From contig JAKSZU010000003.1 of NCBI GenBank assembly GCA_026018925.1, positions 9,883,236-9,947,235 of the forward strand: 64,000 nucleotides of DNA, in the 5' to 3' direction. The position numbers and the translations under genes are program-made. This stretch comes from Tupaia tana (Eukaryota; Chordata; Mammalia; Scandentia; Tupaiidae). The notes under the pieces were generated by a model. The model ran no database searches. It had not been told where the DNA came from and saw only the letters and a program-made list of their open reading frames with translations. Shown piece after piece: positions 12,240-23,393 of this stretch (position 1 is the stretch's first letter; each line of letters begins with the position of its first letter).

Positions 12240-12650
12240 TTATTCCAGCAGAATCCTCGTCACTGAGGCTCACTCCCAACTTCTGAGCACTTTCTCATGC
12301 ATCTGTGCTGTGTGACTAAAAGCACCGCGGGCTGGCAGTAAGGAGAGACCATGACTCCTGGGAGCAGCTGCAACTCTTGGGAGTGGAGTATCAATACCCC
12401 AGATCCCTAATGCCCCAGAGGAGATAAGTCTGATGCGTTTTCCACGGATTCTCAGTTTCCCGGAGGGATTAAAGTACAGACACCTAGCATGGTAAGCTCT
12501 GGCTCTGCAGTGTTTTATCAGCTGTCTTCCCTTTCCTATCTCACATCTCCACTCCCTCGTCAGATAAAAGGCCTGGCCTGGAAACCCTGACTCACAACCT
12601 GCTCCCAGCAGACCCAGAGGCAGGCTACCCTTCAAACAAGCACCCACAGC
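12240..12650 (+). mobile_element. Possible ERVL-MaLR-type LTR fragment
   Basis: The part near 12520-12620 resembles the 3' region of MLT/MST-type LTRs as I remember them (CTGTCTTCCCTTTCC followed by an A-rich signal and an AGACCCAGAGG-like end). The rest is more GC-rich than the flanks. Could instead be unrelated unique sequence. Confidence 0.35.
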
Positions 12651-13970
12651 ATGAGTTGGCAGAGGCGGACTGGATGTTACACCTACTTTTCAGGGACTAA
12701 AGCAAAGTAGAGAAAACCAAAACAGTTCATAATTTGCAACGAGGAGATAGCCAAATTTAAAAGTTAAAAAAAAAAGAAATGAAGCCATTGTACTTCTCAC
12801 CTTTTTTTCTTGCCTCTTTAATAGTTTTGATTTCTGACCTCTTAAGACATATTTTCTATCTACAGCCATTTCTTTGTGTCACAATGAAACAGCGTGTTAT
12901 CTCTTCCCTTCACAGCTTTCTGTTTATATTTTTCAGCCCTATAAACAGACTATACTAAAATCACTAAGAGAGGTCCATAATTTGGCTCAGGTGTTTGCAA
13001 ATGCTTATTGTGATCTAACTCTTCAAGGAGCAAATACAATTATTAATACATTTCAGGGTCCGTTTCACAGACATTCAAACCAGGAAATCAAACAAAGCAA
13101 TTGACTTCTTCCCCAATCAGATGCTAAAATGTTCAGAATTTCTTAAGGAAAAACACTACACTATGTGGGTGCCTGGTGACGTTTCCTATGTGGTTAGACG
13201 TCTGCTATTTCTCAACGCTCTGTATAAAGTGAGGTGTGAGTCAGCCATTGTAATAGACCTTAAATATGATCATGGCATATATACTGAGGAGATTCTATTT
13301 CTTAGTTGTGAATCACTGCTTTATCATGCTCCCCGGGGCCACCTGGCTCACGACTGGACTTGAAAAGCCACTGTCTAATTATAATATAACTAATTTGAGT
13401 TGTTTATTAGTTAAACAGTTCGGATGATGACGATTGTTGCCTTCTGAGAATTTAACACTAACGTCAACTGGGATGGAAGAGTCAAATCTATGGAAAAGGT
13501 TCCTTGCCTTAAGCTCTGTTTTCCAGAAAACTGAAACTGTGGATGAATTTCATAATCTGAATACACTTCTAAGTTAGTAATTACAAAAGTTTATTACACT
13601 TTGACAGGGTTTTTTCTAGGAATATTGTAGGATGGATCAGGATCGTGTTCTCTAACATGCGGATTGTTATATGTACGGAATATATAACCCCATCAGATGA
13701 TTACCTTTTAATTACTATTAAAGAGAGTAAGAGACAGAGTCATTAATTAAGCTCTTGTTCACCTTCCCCTGTTGAATTCTAAGGAGCAGGTTAGTGAAAA
13801 CAATGTTTTCTACATTCTCCATGTGCTTACAATACCACGTACGTAACAAGTGCAGAACACGTAACTTTTTGGATGAATGAATGAGTATAAAATCATTAGA
13901 GAACCTAAAAAGATTTCAAATACGTTTATGCCTTGATTTTCTTTTTTGTGGGGAAAGTTTAAAAGGTTGA
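12651..13970. other. Unique sequence with a candidate noncoding conserved block
   Basis: The section 12850-13370 is free of recognisable repeats. It holds homeodomain- and octamer-like words (TTTGCAAATGCTT at 12994-13006; CAATTATTAATAC at 13037-13049). That is suggestive of a regulatory element, but short motifs of this kind occur by chance. Confidence 0.35.
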
Positions 13971-13975
13971 TTTAT

Positions 13976-14150
13976 TGGGGACCAGCAGGTGGCGTAAAGG
14001 CACTGGATTCTCCCATATGGCTGACTACAGTTCCAGTCCTGGAACTGGTGGCTTGCTTTCTCACTTTCTCTCTCACACTCTCTCTCTGTCTCTCTCTGGT
14101 CAAATTAAAATAAATGAATGAATAAATAAAATTAAATAATTCTTCTTTAA
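13976..14150 (+). mobile_element. Short-form SINE carrying a CTCF-like motif
   Basis: The head GGGGACCAGCAGGTGGCGTA includes CCAGCAGGTGGCG at 13982-13994. A B-box relative, CT block and AAT-rich tail follow. GTTGA on both sides may be the target duplication. Confidence 0.85.
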
Positions 14151-14786
14151 AACAGTTGACTTGTTAATGAAAATTTTACATTATTTTAAAATATTGCCAG
14201 TTCTTCAAACATTTTTGAGGACTTTCCTTTAAAATTATATTCACCTGAGCCATTTTTAGATTTCTTTTTCTATAATCTTATGCTAATATATCAACTCTTA
14301 TCAAAACATTTTTGTCAAAGTTTCTGTTAAATTGTCCTCAAAAATACACTTTCTTAAGGCCTACTAGTTAGTTTGTAGTTTATGTTAGTCTCTCACTAAG
14401 GTTTTCTTTAATTTTCTTCCCCTCAATAGTCTTTCTTTATCATTTCTTATTTTATAGTGCAACATTCTTTGCCTTAAGTAGATTAGCTTAAGTTATGTTT
14501 TTTTATTTGTCTCCGTGTCTTATTTTATTTATTTAGTTTGTTTATTTATTTTTGTTTCCCCTTGATCCCCCCCCATTTCCTATAACCTGCTTCTGAACTG
14601 CCTTTCATGGCGACAGCTGCTGTCCATGCTTTTGTACGCCCTCTCTTTCAGCTTCCGCCACACAGTGCGGACATTTGGTATATGTTAAGTGGGGACATCA
14701 ATGCCTCACTTTTATAGTCTGGCTTGCTTTGCTTAGTGGTAAATCTTTCATATGTGTCCACTTTTTGTAAGAATTATTTTATTTAT

Positions 14787-15036
14787 GGGACCAACAGTTA
14801 GCGTAATGGCTTTGTCGCTGGACTCCCATGTAGTTGACCATGGGTTCGAGTCCCGGACCCAGGGGCTTAAACTCACGCCGGGCGCATGTGCGTACGTGCG
14901 TACCCAAGATCCCGAGAGGAGAATGGAGGAGAAGGGATTGCAGCGTGGGCATCCCCCCTGGGGGGTGATTTCTCACTTTCTGTCTCTCTGTCCTTCTGGC
15001 GAGCGCATGTGCCCTATAGCAAAAACCTCTCAAAAA
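14787..15036 (+). mobile_element. Long-form SINE nested in an older SINE tail
   Basis: It begins GGGACCAACAGTTAGCG and ends in CTATAGCAAAAACCTCTC plus A's. A perfect 15-bp duplication, AATTATTTTATTTAT, flanks it at 14772-14786 and 15037-15051. The duplicated target is the A/T-rich tail of the minus-strand short SINE that ends at 15208. Confidence 0.92.
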
Positions 15037-15037
15037 A

Positions 15038-15208
15038 ATTATTTTATTTATTTATTATTATTATTATCCAGTTTGATCAGAGGCACACACACACACATAC
15101 ACAGAGAGAGAGAGAGAAAGTGAAAAAGCCCCCCAGGTCTGGGACTTCAACCATGGTCAGCCATGAGGGAGTCCAGTGCCTTTAATTACCACACCACCTG
15201 CTGGCCCC
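15038..15208 (-). mobile_element. Short-form SINE inserted in L1
   Basis: GA-rich block, then directly the head complement ending CACCTGCTGGCCCC. Its target duplication in the L1 is CATATGTGTCCACTTTT at 14750 and CATATGTGTTCACCTTTT from 15208, so its full extent includes the tail that was split by the 14787-15036 insertion. Confidence 0.88.
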
Positions 15209-15660
15209 CATATGTGTTCACCTTTTATCAAATGCCAGAGTCTCCTTGTTTTTTATGACTGAGTAGTAGTTCATAAAGTATATGTCCTACCCTTTTTCAA
15301 TTCGTTAATCTATTTTTGGTCATATGGGTTGGTTCCATGTCTTAGCAATTGTGAATAATGCTGCCATAAACATGGGTGTGCAAGCACTTTTCTGACTGAG
15401 TGTTCTCCTGTCCTTTGGGTTGATACCCAGGAGTGGAATTGCTGGATCATATGGTAGTAATTATATTTGTAGGTCTTTGAGAACCCTCCATATTGTTCTC
15501 CACAGTGGTTATACTAATTTACATTCCCATCAACAGTGTGGGAGAGAGTTCCCTTTTCTTCACATCCCCACCAGCACTACCATTGTTTATTTTTTTAATC
15601 ATAGCCATTCTGATTGGGGTTAGATGGTATCTCATTGTGGTTTTGCTTTGCATTTCTCTC

Positions 15661-15929
15661 TTTTTTTTTTTTTTTTTTTGAGAGTTTTTTGCTACAGGGT
15701 GTGTGTGCTCACCAGCGAGATAGAGAGAGACAGAGGGATAGAAAGCGAGAAATCACCCTCCAGGGGGGATGGCCACGTTGCAGTCCCTTCTCCTCCATTC
15801 TCCTCTCAGGATCTTGGGCACACATGCACACACGCCCGGCATGAGTTTAAGCCACTGGATCCAGGACTTGAACTTCAGTTGACTACATGGGAGTTCAGCA
15901 ACATAGCCATTATACTAACTGCTGGTCCC
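15661..15929 (-). mobile_element. Long-form SINE inserted in L1
   Basis: T run, GAGAGTTTTTTGCTACAGGG, GA block, C/G hairpin and head ending GCTGGTCCC. CATTTCTCT on both sides is the target duplication; the L1 sequence resumes afterwards. Confidence 0.9.
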
Positions 15930-16165
15930 ACATTTCTCTTATGATAAGGGATATTCAGCATTTTTTTCATAAGATTTTTGGCTGTTTCTATGTCTTCCTT
16001 AGAGAGATGTTTGTTCAACTCATTTGCTCTTCTTTTAATTGGATTGATTATATTTTTGTGGGTAAGCTACTTGGCATTCCGGTATATTCTAGTTATCAAT
16101 CCCTTATCTGAGGGAGACTGCCAATATGTTCTCCCACTCTGAGGGTTGTTTCTTCTGTCCCTTGA

Positions 16166-16912
16166 TTTAAAGGACTAATATAAACATTGCAGAATGTACT
16201 CAACAGGATAAGAAGAGTTCAGTAACAGAAGCCTAGAAACAATAGATAACCAAATCTCAGAGATACTTAGTATCACTCCAAAAGAGAAGAGATTCTGGTC
16301 CAAAGATTTAGGAATTTTTTAGTAGATGTCTCTTGTAGGTAGATGAACAAAATGGCTCAATTATGCACACTTTTCAGTTTCAAATTCATCAAATAATCCA
16401 CAGCTTCTAACTTAGTTTTCTGTTTACCTTTTTCATTGGTGGGTGGGGAGAAGTATTTTTCCACTGGAAAAATGCTATTTGAGTAATACAGGCTGATAGG
16501 TACAAACCGTTTAAACTGTCAATTTAAAAAGAACATAAGAAAGTAAATATATGTGTGTATATATATGTGTAGCTACACACACAAACACATATGAGCCGAG
16601 GATGTGTTTTTAAATTGTACATAGACAATTTATCTTTTATCTTGTATTTAATAAACCCCTTTAGAACATTGTCCTCATGAGACTTTTCATGCAGGAAATC
16701 ATCTTCTTAGTAAACTCTCAGATCCCAATCTTTGTAGCTGAACTTCATTCCCTGGGCTATGGAAACTCTTGAAAAGCCCTTGGGAGATGGTTTACAGTTG
16801 CTTGAACCTTAGCATGGATATAAAATTGACAACAGAATAACAACTATTTTACTTGATACATACTAGAAGAGAAGAAATAATAAGAAAATAAATGTGTTCA
16901 TATCTTTTTTTC
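16166..16912. other. Unique AT-rich sequence
   Basis: Holds a small TATG/TGTG simple region near 16547-16592; otherwise nothing recognised. Confidence 0.5.
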
Positions 16913-16914
16913 TA

Positions 16915-16990
16915 CTGGGTTGTCTGGAAAGTCATGTTGTTATTCTATTTTTCTATGCAAAAACGCATCATGACTTTTCTGACAACCGAA
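16915..16990. mobile_element. Mariner-type MITE
   Basis: A 76-bp near-palindrome. Its ends, GGTTGTCTGGAAAGTCATG and the complement of CATGACTTTTCTGACAACC, match one another and resemble the terminal repeats of mammalian mariner miniature elements. A TA lies immediately 5'. There is no coding capacity. Confidence 0.7.
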
Positions 16991-16994
16991 AATT

Positions 16995-17242
16995 TTATAT
17001 TTATTTATTTATTTATTGAGAGAGATAGATATAAAAAGAGAGAGAAAGGGAAAGGTACCCATGACAGGTCCTAGTCACACTATGGTCCTCCCACTTCAGC
17101 CTCCCAGCTAGCTAGAATCACAAGTGTACTCCGACCTACCTGGTGTGGTGTTCAGGTCGGCTCAGGATCAAACCCTGGGCCTCCCATGTAGCTCCAGCAT
17201 CACATCACAGGCATCCTCCCACTCATGCCACCACAGCTGGGT
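16995..17242 (-). mobile_element. Old chimeric SINE with an Alu/7SL-like section
   Basis: On the minus strand it has a tRNA-like front with a B-box relative (GGGTTTGATCC), a middle with CTAGCTAGCTGGGAGGCTGA followed by a GTGGGAGGACC block, a CT-rich section and an AAAT-rich tail. The middle resembles 7SL/Alu (CCCAGCTACTCGGGAGGCTG). It appears related to the abundant SINE but keeps a 7SL-like segment that family has lost. Confidence 0.6.
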
Positions 17243-17385
17243 CTATTTTAGTTGTAATTGAACTCTCTTTCTGAATGAGTCCCCGCCCATTCCACATGAA
17301 TAGACAAGAAAACGGCAACAATGTGAGTCTAAGTGTATGCCATAGTCCTGCCTCTTTCCTGGATGTTCCCAGCATAAATGGCTGA

Positions 17386-17409
17386 TGTATGTACCACATG
17401 GTACATACA
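17386..17409. repeat. Perfect inverted repeat
   Basis: TGTATGTACC, a four-base spacer ACAT, then GGTACATACA. Confidence 0.95.
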
Positions 17410-18444
17410 TACAACAAATCCTAATTACACCAAGCAATTTTGTCTTACAGAGTATAAATAAGATAAAAAGAAACAATCACGTACCTGGGAGGAGGATTAC
17501 AAGACAAAGGGATATTGGTTTTGTTGATTATACTATAATTTCATTATATTTTGTTCTCAATTTCTACACTCAGGTGTATGTACCGTGCTTTCTATCTAAA
17601 TAAACAGATGTAAGAGTAACCAGATACTATAAGTAGACAGGGCTGAAAAGCATTAACAGAGGATGGGGGACGGGGAGCAGGGTGCAGGTTGCTAAAAACA
17701 ATACTACAAATGCAGAGAACTAGTCACAGTACTAATGACCACGGGCTGACGCCTGTGTCTCCCCAAGGAGATCTGGTGACTAGCACTTCCTCTCTTTTCC
17801 GAGCTGAGACTTCGATTGTGTTCCATTTCTGTGTTCTCATAAAACCTTCTTGCAAGGTCAAAAGGCTTAGTTTCCTTACTCTACATGTATCCTCTAAATA
17901 CTCTTCCCAAAACTTGAGATAACCTCAGTGAATCCAGTTTCTTGCCATTTTGAGAGCTTCAAATACCCGCTAGTTACCAATTATCAGATGCCTGTAACAT
18001 TGTAGATATTCTTTTAGGATCTTTAAGCTATATTAAATACAATAACTTATTCAATGTATTAAAATGTATTAATTTTCTTAATCTTCATACTACATTGGCA
18101 GAACTTGTCCACACGTACAGGAATAAGAGATAGCAGAGCCAGCAGTCAAGGCCAGCAGTATATCTCTGCAAAGTCAAGATATTTTCACCAATTTCCTCCA
18201 ATTAGTGTAATTGTTCATTACTTGCATTTTTCATTCTTCCTGTACCCAAAGGAAGAAAATTTTAAAGCATATCTACTGACTATAAACTGCCACATAAATT
18301 ACAGTGCTGATTAGCATGGAGACATGAAATGAGATATTCTCTAGCATTCTATATCGCAGTATGATAGAATTTCTAAACAGATACCAGATCACTCTTTAGT
18401 CAAGGAGATTTTGCCTCTGAGGTTGTTCGGTGACATTTATCCTT

Positions 18445-18567
18445 TCTGGCTCCTGCCAGGTACTCTTCTGAAGTAGAACAAGAGTTCTGTGACACTGCCA
18501 CTTCAGAACAAAACTTCTGGTACCAGATAGATTTGTACCGTCACCTCCATTACTCGTAGGAGCCAGA
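18445..18567. repeat. Cluster of nested inverted repeats
   Basis: Outer arms TCTGGCTCCT (18445-18454) and AGGAGCCAGA (18558-18567); inner arms TTCTGAAGT (18466-18474) and ACTTCAGAA (18500-18508); and the palindrome TCTGGTACCAGA (18516-18527). Confidence 0.9.
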
Positions 18568-19391
18568 GTGTCACTGTTAAAGTTAAGGCATCTTTTGGTT
18601 TGTAGTTCTAATACAGTAAATGTATTCCAGGTTATTAGTAGATAAAAATTCAGCAGGATATCTCATATGCTTTGAGGAAAGTTTATGTAATTTCTTGTTT
18701 TCAGAGGAAATCTTTGTCTTGAAAAATGCCTTTTATCCTCTTTGCCATTTACTAATACATTGGTTTATTCTGGTTGAACACCTGAGAGAAGTCTTTTGCT
18801 TACTAATTCAGTGAACCACATCCAAAATACTCCCATTTAACCTTGCAGAATTAAGTTGAATTTTATTTCCCTTGTGAGAGGAAAGAAGGGTGGCAGCAAT
18901 GACTTTAGAAGCAGGGCTTTTGGAAAATTGACTTAAAAATAGAAATTGCAATCAGATAAATTTAAATTTTGACTGTACTTGTCTCATTTTTTATTTTTAA
19001 ATGGAGAGAGATTTTATTTTCTAAGTAAGAAAATGAAAAAAAAAATCTTTATAGGCTGTCAAACAAACTGTAGCACAGAGATGTTTTTCACCAGTAATGA
19101 ATATATTATGTGGCAGAAGCAATTTGGAGAACTGAAGATTCCCTAGTTGGGACTGTATAAAAGGTGTAATGCAACAACTTACGCTTTCTCTGTGCACAGA
19201 ACTCATCCATAGATGTTTACTGGATTACCAAGTATAGCCTTGCTACGTTACTGCTTCCCAAAGTCTCTCTGAAAGGCAGTCTTCGGATTAAGTTGCTGTC
19301 ATTCACAACACAACCCGGAGCAGAGGATTTCAAGGAAAAGATTGGAGCCCTCATGGAATTGTCCCTCCGGGGTCTGCCCTTTATCGCAGTT

Positions 19392-19629
19392 ATCTTTTTT
19401 TTCTAATTCCCAGAGGGCATGTGCACTAACCAGAAAGAGAGTGAGGAAGCCTCCCCCTTAGGGTGTGGTATGCCATAACTTCTTTACCTGCATTTCTTCA
19501 TCCCATTAGGATTTGGAACACACACCCACATCTGCCTAGCACGTTTTTCAAGCTGCAGGGGCCCAGATGGGAGCTGTGATCGGCCACGTGGGAACCAGCT
19601 CCCTATATGTGGCACCACTGTGCTATAGG
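19392..19629 (-). mobile_element. Old diverged SINE of the same family
   Basis: AGAGGGCATGTGCACTAACCAG, GA block, CCTCCCCCTTAGGG hairpin relic, head relic with CACGTGGGAACCAGC near 19585. CpG-poor. Confidence 0.65.
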
Positions 19630-20540
19630 GTTAGTGCAGAGTTATCTGTTTTAAGAAGTAGACATTCGAGGAAGAGTTTTGTTGGAAGAAAAATGTCATG
19701 GTGTAAAGAGAAAAACAAAAAGGTTTTTATATCACTGAGAATGTTTTTATGCTTTTCTAGCCTTCCAGCTCTCATCACCTACAGTGATTTTTCTGGGCCA
19801 TACCCTGCCTTTCCATTTAGCAGGGGGAAAGGTGAAACTGTGACTAGTCACTGAGGATTTCTTATTCAGTACTTGGTTTTCTACTGCTCCAATTTGCTAG
19901 CATTTTTTTTTGTTTTGTTTTGTTTTTCTTTAAGAAAGTCTACCTTGGGGGAGATAGGTTAGGAGATATATAAATTTTATATGAATATTAATCTTTTTAA
20001 AATCATGTGAAATGGTCCAGTGATCTAATAGATAGAGAGTTTTATTGTACTGATGCATGTGTGATTCGAAAGATAATTACATAAGATTAAATTCCTTTTC
20101 TTAGCCAATCAGAAAAGCGATCCCATTCATTTTTACGACTGATAATAAACTTTGTGGATGAGAAATTGTGCTATTAATCTCAAGTACAATGACAGAAATA
20201 AAATATTATGAATAAATTTTTTTCTTGTGCTTCATGGGCAAAAAAAATATGGTCTCTATTTACAAGAATCATTAAAATGCTGTATTCATTATTTATAGAA
20301 TAGAGAAATAGGAAAATGGCAGGGAAATGATAAAACAATAAGGAAATTGCATAAAGAGATGAAATGTGAATCACATTTATCTAAGAGAGGAATTAATGTT
20401 GCTAATATTTCTATAAGAAAAAATGTGATAGTTCTTACACTGAACGGATTTGAATTTTAGTATGATTATCAGTGCTCTACTAGTGTATGAAAAACACACT
20501 TTGTAGAAATAAAAATATGGTGAAATAAAGTCTCAGTCAA
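19630..20540. other. Unique AT-rich sequence
   Basis: Nothing recognised. Confidence 0.5.
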
Positions 20541-20544
20541 TATT

Positions 20545-20725
20545 TTATAGTATTTACTCTGTGTCCAAGCTATATTCTAAGTTTTTGTCATATATTAATT
20601 CATAGCCTTTATGATAACGCTGCAGGTTTTGTCCTATCATTGTCTCCATGTACCAGATGAGAAAACTTGAGACCCAATGTGATTAAGAAAGTTGCTTAGA
20701 GCCAGAAAGTGATGTTATTGACAGT
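20545..20725 (-). mobile_element. MIR fragment
   Basis: Landmarks of antisense MIR in order: ACTCTGTGTCCAAGC, TTCTAAG, ATTAATTCATAGCC, CATTGTCTCCATG and CCAGATGAGAAAACTTGAG. Confidence 0.65.
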
Positions 20726-21495
20726 TTCATTTTGATCATCCATGCTACTAAGAAGTACTTTAAACATTATCTCCAAACTCTAATCCTCATCAGTGTCAGA
20801 CACATACTCCCAATGATCTCCTGTATGTTTCCAAACAGAGCACTCTTAAGCACTTTAAGCCCTGTATCTCTCAAACCCTGTACAGTGTTTACTCTTTTCA
20901 CTAGTCATGCACCAAGGTAGAAGACAGCTCCAGGAACAATTTCATCCTGGTGCAAAGAAGGAGTCCATGATTTGTGGGAAATATAAACAATAATAATTAT
21001 AATAATAATAAAATAAAATAAAATCAGTTTGGTTTTTACCATCATCATATGCAGGTGATTCTAAACTACGTATGTCAGTGCAGAAATATTCCCTCCTTTA
21101 AGACCGAATACTATTACAACCAGTCTTTTCTTCATACGCAGCCACCACCTGGTCCTGGTGCTGACCCTTCTCCTGGACTGAGGATCTTGTCAATAAAGAA
21201 TGCCACACCATTCAGCTAAAAAAACTTTTGAGTGAGCTCAGATGCCTCCTTTCTCTCTGCACCACCCCCAAGTATCCAACAATCAAAAATTTAGTTAGCT
21301 TGACTCTTTTGATATTCCCAGAACCTATTCTCTGTCCTCTTCTGATTAAACATCTACTTTAGGTACTCATTGGTATACTTTTAAATAAATTCCATTTCTC
21401 ATTACTAAAAAAAGTAATCAAATTGTTCTAAATTGGAAAACTATAAGAAAGAAAAAGTAGAAATCTATTTTAGTATCAATAACTAGAGTCAACCA
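20726..21495. other. Mostly unique sequence
   Basis: An AAT-rich simple stretch lies near 20990-21024. The part at 21110-21350, rich in short C-tracts, may be an old interspersed repeat but I cannot name it. Confidence 0.45.
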
Positions 21496-21499
21496 GTAA

Positions 21500-21740
21500 A
21501 ATATTTTTGTTATAAGGCACATGCGCTCGCCAGAAAGACAGAGAGAGACAGAAAGCAAGAAATCACCCCCCAGGAGGGATGGCTATGCTGCAATCCCTTC
21601 TCCTCCATTCTCCTCTTGGGATCTTGGACATGCAATGCACATGCGCCCGGCGTGAGTTTAAGCCACCGGATCTGGGACTCGAACCATGGTCGACTACATG
21701 GGAGTCCAGTGACGTAGCCATTATGCCAACTGCTGGTCCC
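21500..21740 (-). mobile_element. Long-form SINE
   Basis: GGCACATGCGCTCGCCAG, GA block, C/G hairpin near 21566-21579, CpG-bearing middle and a head ending GCTGGTCCC. Confidence 0.88.
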
Positions 21741-21749
21741 ATTAAACAA

Positions 21750-21822
21750 ATTCAAGGACTTGAACTGCAGTCGTTGCCATGTGGGATCCAGCCACCTTAA
21801 CTTTCATGCCACCTGCTGACGC
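21750..21822 (-). mobile_element. Isolated SINE head
   Basis: Only the tRNA-like end of a minus-strand copy is present (complement of a B box near 21755-21765; TGCCACCTGCTGACGC at the end). It directly follows the SINE ending at 21740, so the younger copy may have inserted into or replaced its body. Confidence 0.6.
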
Positions 21823-21838
21823 AAAAGTCATACACATT

Positions 21839-21844
<6 letters not shown>

Positions 21845-21884
<40 letters not shown>
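21845..21884. repeat. GA dinucleotide repeat
   Basis: About 20 GA units on the plus strand, a pure purine tract. Confidence 0.95.
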
Positions 21885-21888
<4 letters not shown>

Positions 21889-22204
21889 CTCGATGTCGCA
21901 ATCCTCCAGCCTCTATAGGTTTTTGCCACAGGGTGGGTGTCACCACGCCCTCATTTTTGCATTATCTCCCTGCAGTTCTTTTTCCCTTTTCTCTTTTCTC
22001 TCCTAATGTCCTACACTCCATCTGTGCCCCTATGCCTATCTATACACAAACACAGCTAATAAAACCAGGCTCACACTTCACACATAGCTTTTATTTATTC
22101 ATTCATTCATTCCATGACTGAGAGACACAGGAAGAGGAAGAGACACACAGAGAGAGAATTCCCAATGGGGTTTTGATGTTGATGCTGAAATATACCTCTA
22201 GCCT

Positions 22205-23090
22205 TCAGCCAGCCTGTTAATCATAACATTCTATAAAAGTATCCAGCAGCATTTTCCTTCTTCTGCCACACAGCTCGGATCATTTTCTGACCACATGGCC
22301 TCTCCGATTTGATGCCGTGTGACAGACAGAGATGGAGGAAGTTCTCTGAAAGTCTGACCTTGCCATGATCAACATAATGAGTGTAGACATCTGCACTTTT
22401 GGTCCGATGAAAACTTCTGTTTATAAATCCTTTTCAGGAAAAAAAGTTAAAAGACTCTAAATCAAACCATGAATAATATTCTACTGGCCTCAAACCTGAT
22501 TTTTTAAAGGACGGTTTGTGCCAAACTCTGTTATTTTCCGGCTACTGATGCTAACGGAAGGAAAATGCTTTTTAAATGCTTAGCAGATGTTTAGTGGTTT
22601 TATCATCATCATTACCCACAAGCTATGCTAAATTATGTAAATCTGTCTTGGAATTTAAGGCTTACATATACTTATTATACTTTACAACTCTTTCTCTCTA
22701 TTTGGTAATAACCTCTTTAGGATAAGAGCGAGGCGTTTATTTTTTATTAATAAGAATACTTTAGTGTGAAAGTTACTTCATTTTCCCTCTTTACATATCT
22801 TTCATAGACACTTTATAACAACAGAAATGAAAGTGGAAAGAGGGACTGTCTTGCTGTCGTATTTGGTTTGCATTTCTGCCTATACCTGTTAAGAAGATGT
22901 GCTTATGTCCCATGTTCATCTCTGGTTAACACGCCAGCATCATATCCTGATGGGGCCCGGCCTTACACTAGGTACTTCTCTGGAGGTTAAGTAAAAGAAT
23001 CATACTCACTCGTTATCCAAAACTGGACACACAAATGATTCTGAGGCTTCCCTATTTCAGTCCTCACAGAAGTTAGTGATCAGGTTCTGA
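22205..23090. other. Unique sequence
   Basis: Nothing recognised. Confidence 0.5.
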
Positions 23091-23100
23091 AGGTTTACTT

Positions 23101-23170
23101 TTTTATTTTATTTTATTTTATTTTATTTTATTTTATTTTATTTTATTTTATTTTATTTTATTTTATTTTA
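23101..23170. repeat. TTTTA pentanucleotide repeat
   Basis: Fourteen perfect units. It occupies the place of the A tail of the adjoining minus-strand SINE. Confidence 0.98.
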
Positions 23171-23393
23171 GATTTTGCCATATGGTGCGTGGGCTTGCCA
23201 GAGAGAGAAGGGAAAGTGAGAAATCACCCCTGGTTGGGGGAGCCACACCATAATCTCTTCTCCTTCATTCTCCTCTTGGGATTTTGGGCACGCACACACA
23301 CGTGTGTTTCTCAAGCAGCAGGGTCAGGTACTCAAACTGGCCAGCCAGCCATGTGGGATCCAGCACCTTCACCACCACGCCACCTGCTGGTCC
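23171..23393 (-). mobile_element. SINE with a CTCF-like motif in its head
   Basis: GATTTTGCCATATGGTGCG, short GA block, degraded hairpin and a head whose complement reads CCAGCAGGTGGCG (23378-23390). Confidence 0.82.

Larger units (their letters stand above)
14590..16165 (-). mobile_element. L1 3' end, antisense, split by three SINEs
   Basis: The plus strand shows landmarks that I know from the complement of mammalian L1 ends: GAGTAGTAGTTCATAAAG, AATTGTGAATAATGCTGCC, ATAAACATGGGTGTGCA, TGCTGGATCATATGGTAGT, GTTCTCCACAGTGG, TTTACATTCCCATCAACAG and TCTCATTGTGGTTTTG, then after the 15661-15929 SINE AATTGGATTGATTATATTTT and TCAATCCCTTATCTGAG. Only the 3' part of an L1 is present; no intact reading frame remains. 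Confidence 0.85.
17243..19390. other. Unique AT-rich sequence with two dyad regions
   Basis: No gene or dispersed repeat is recognised. A perfect 10-bp-arm dyad lies at 17386-17409 and a cluster of three dyads at 18438-18572. Confidence 0.5.

Noticed and set aside
12270-12647. 125-codon minus-strand open frame as a gene
   Set aside because: It overlaps a probable LTR fragment, and its composition does not suggest a conserved protein.
15420-16111. Open frames on the plus strand
   Set aside because: They run antisense through the non-coding 3' end of L1 and through a SINE.
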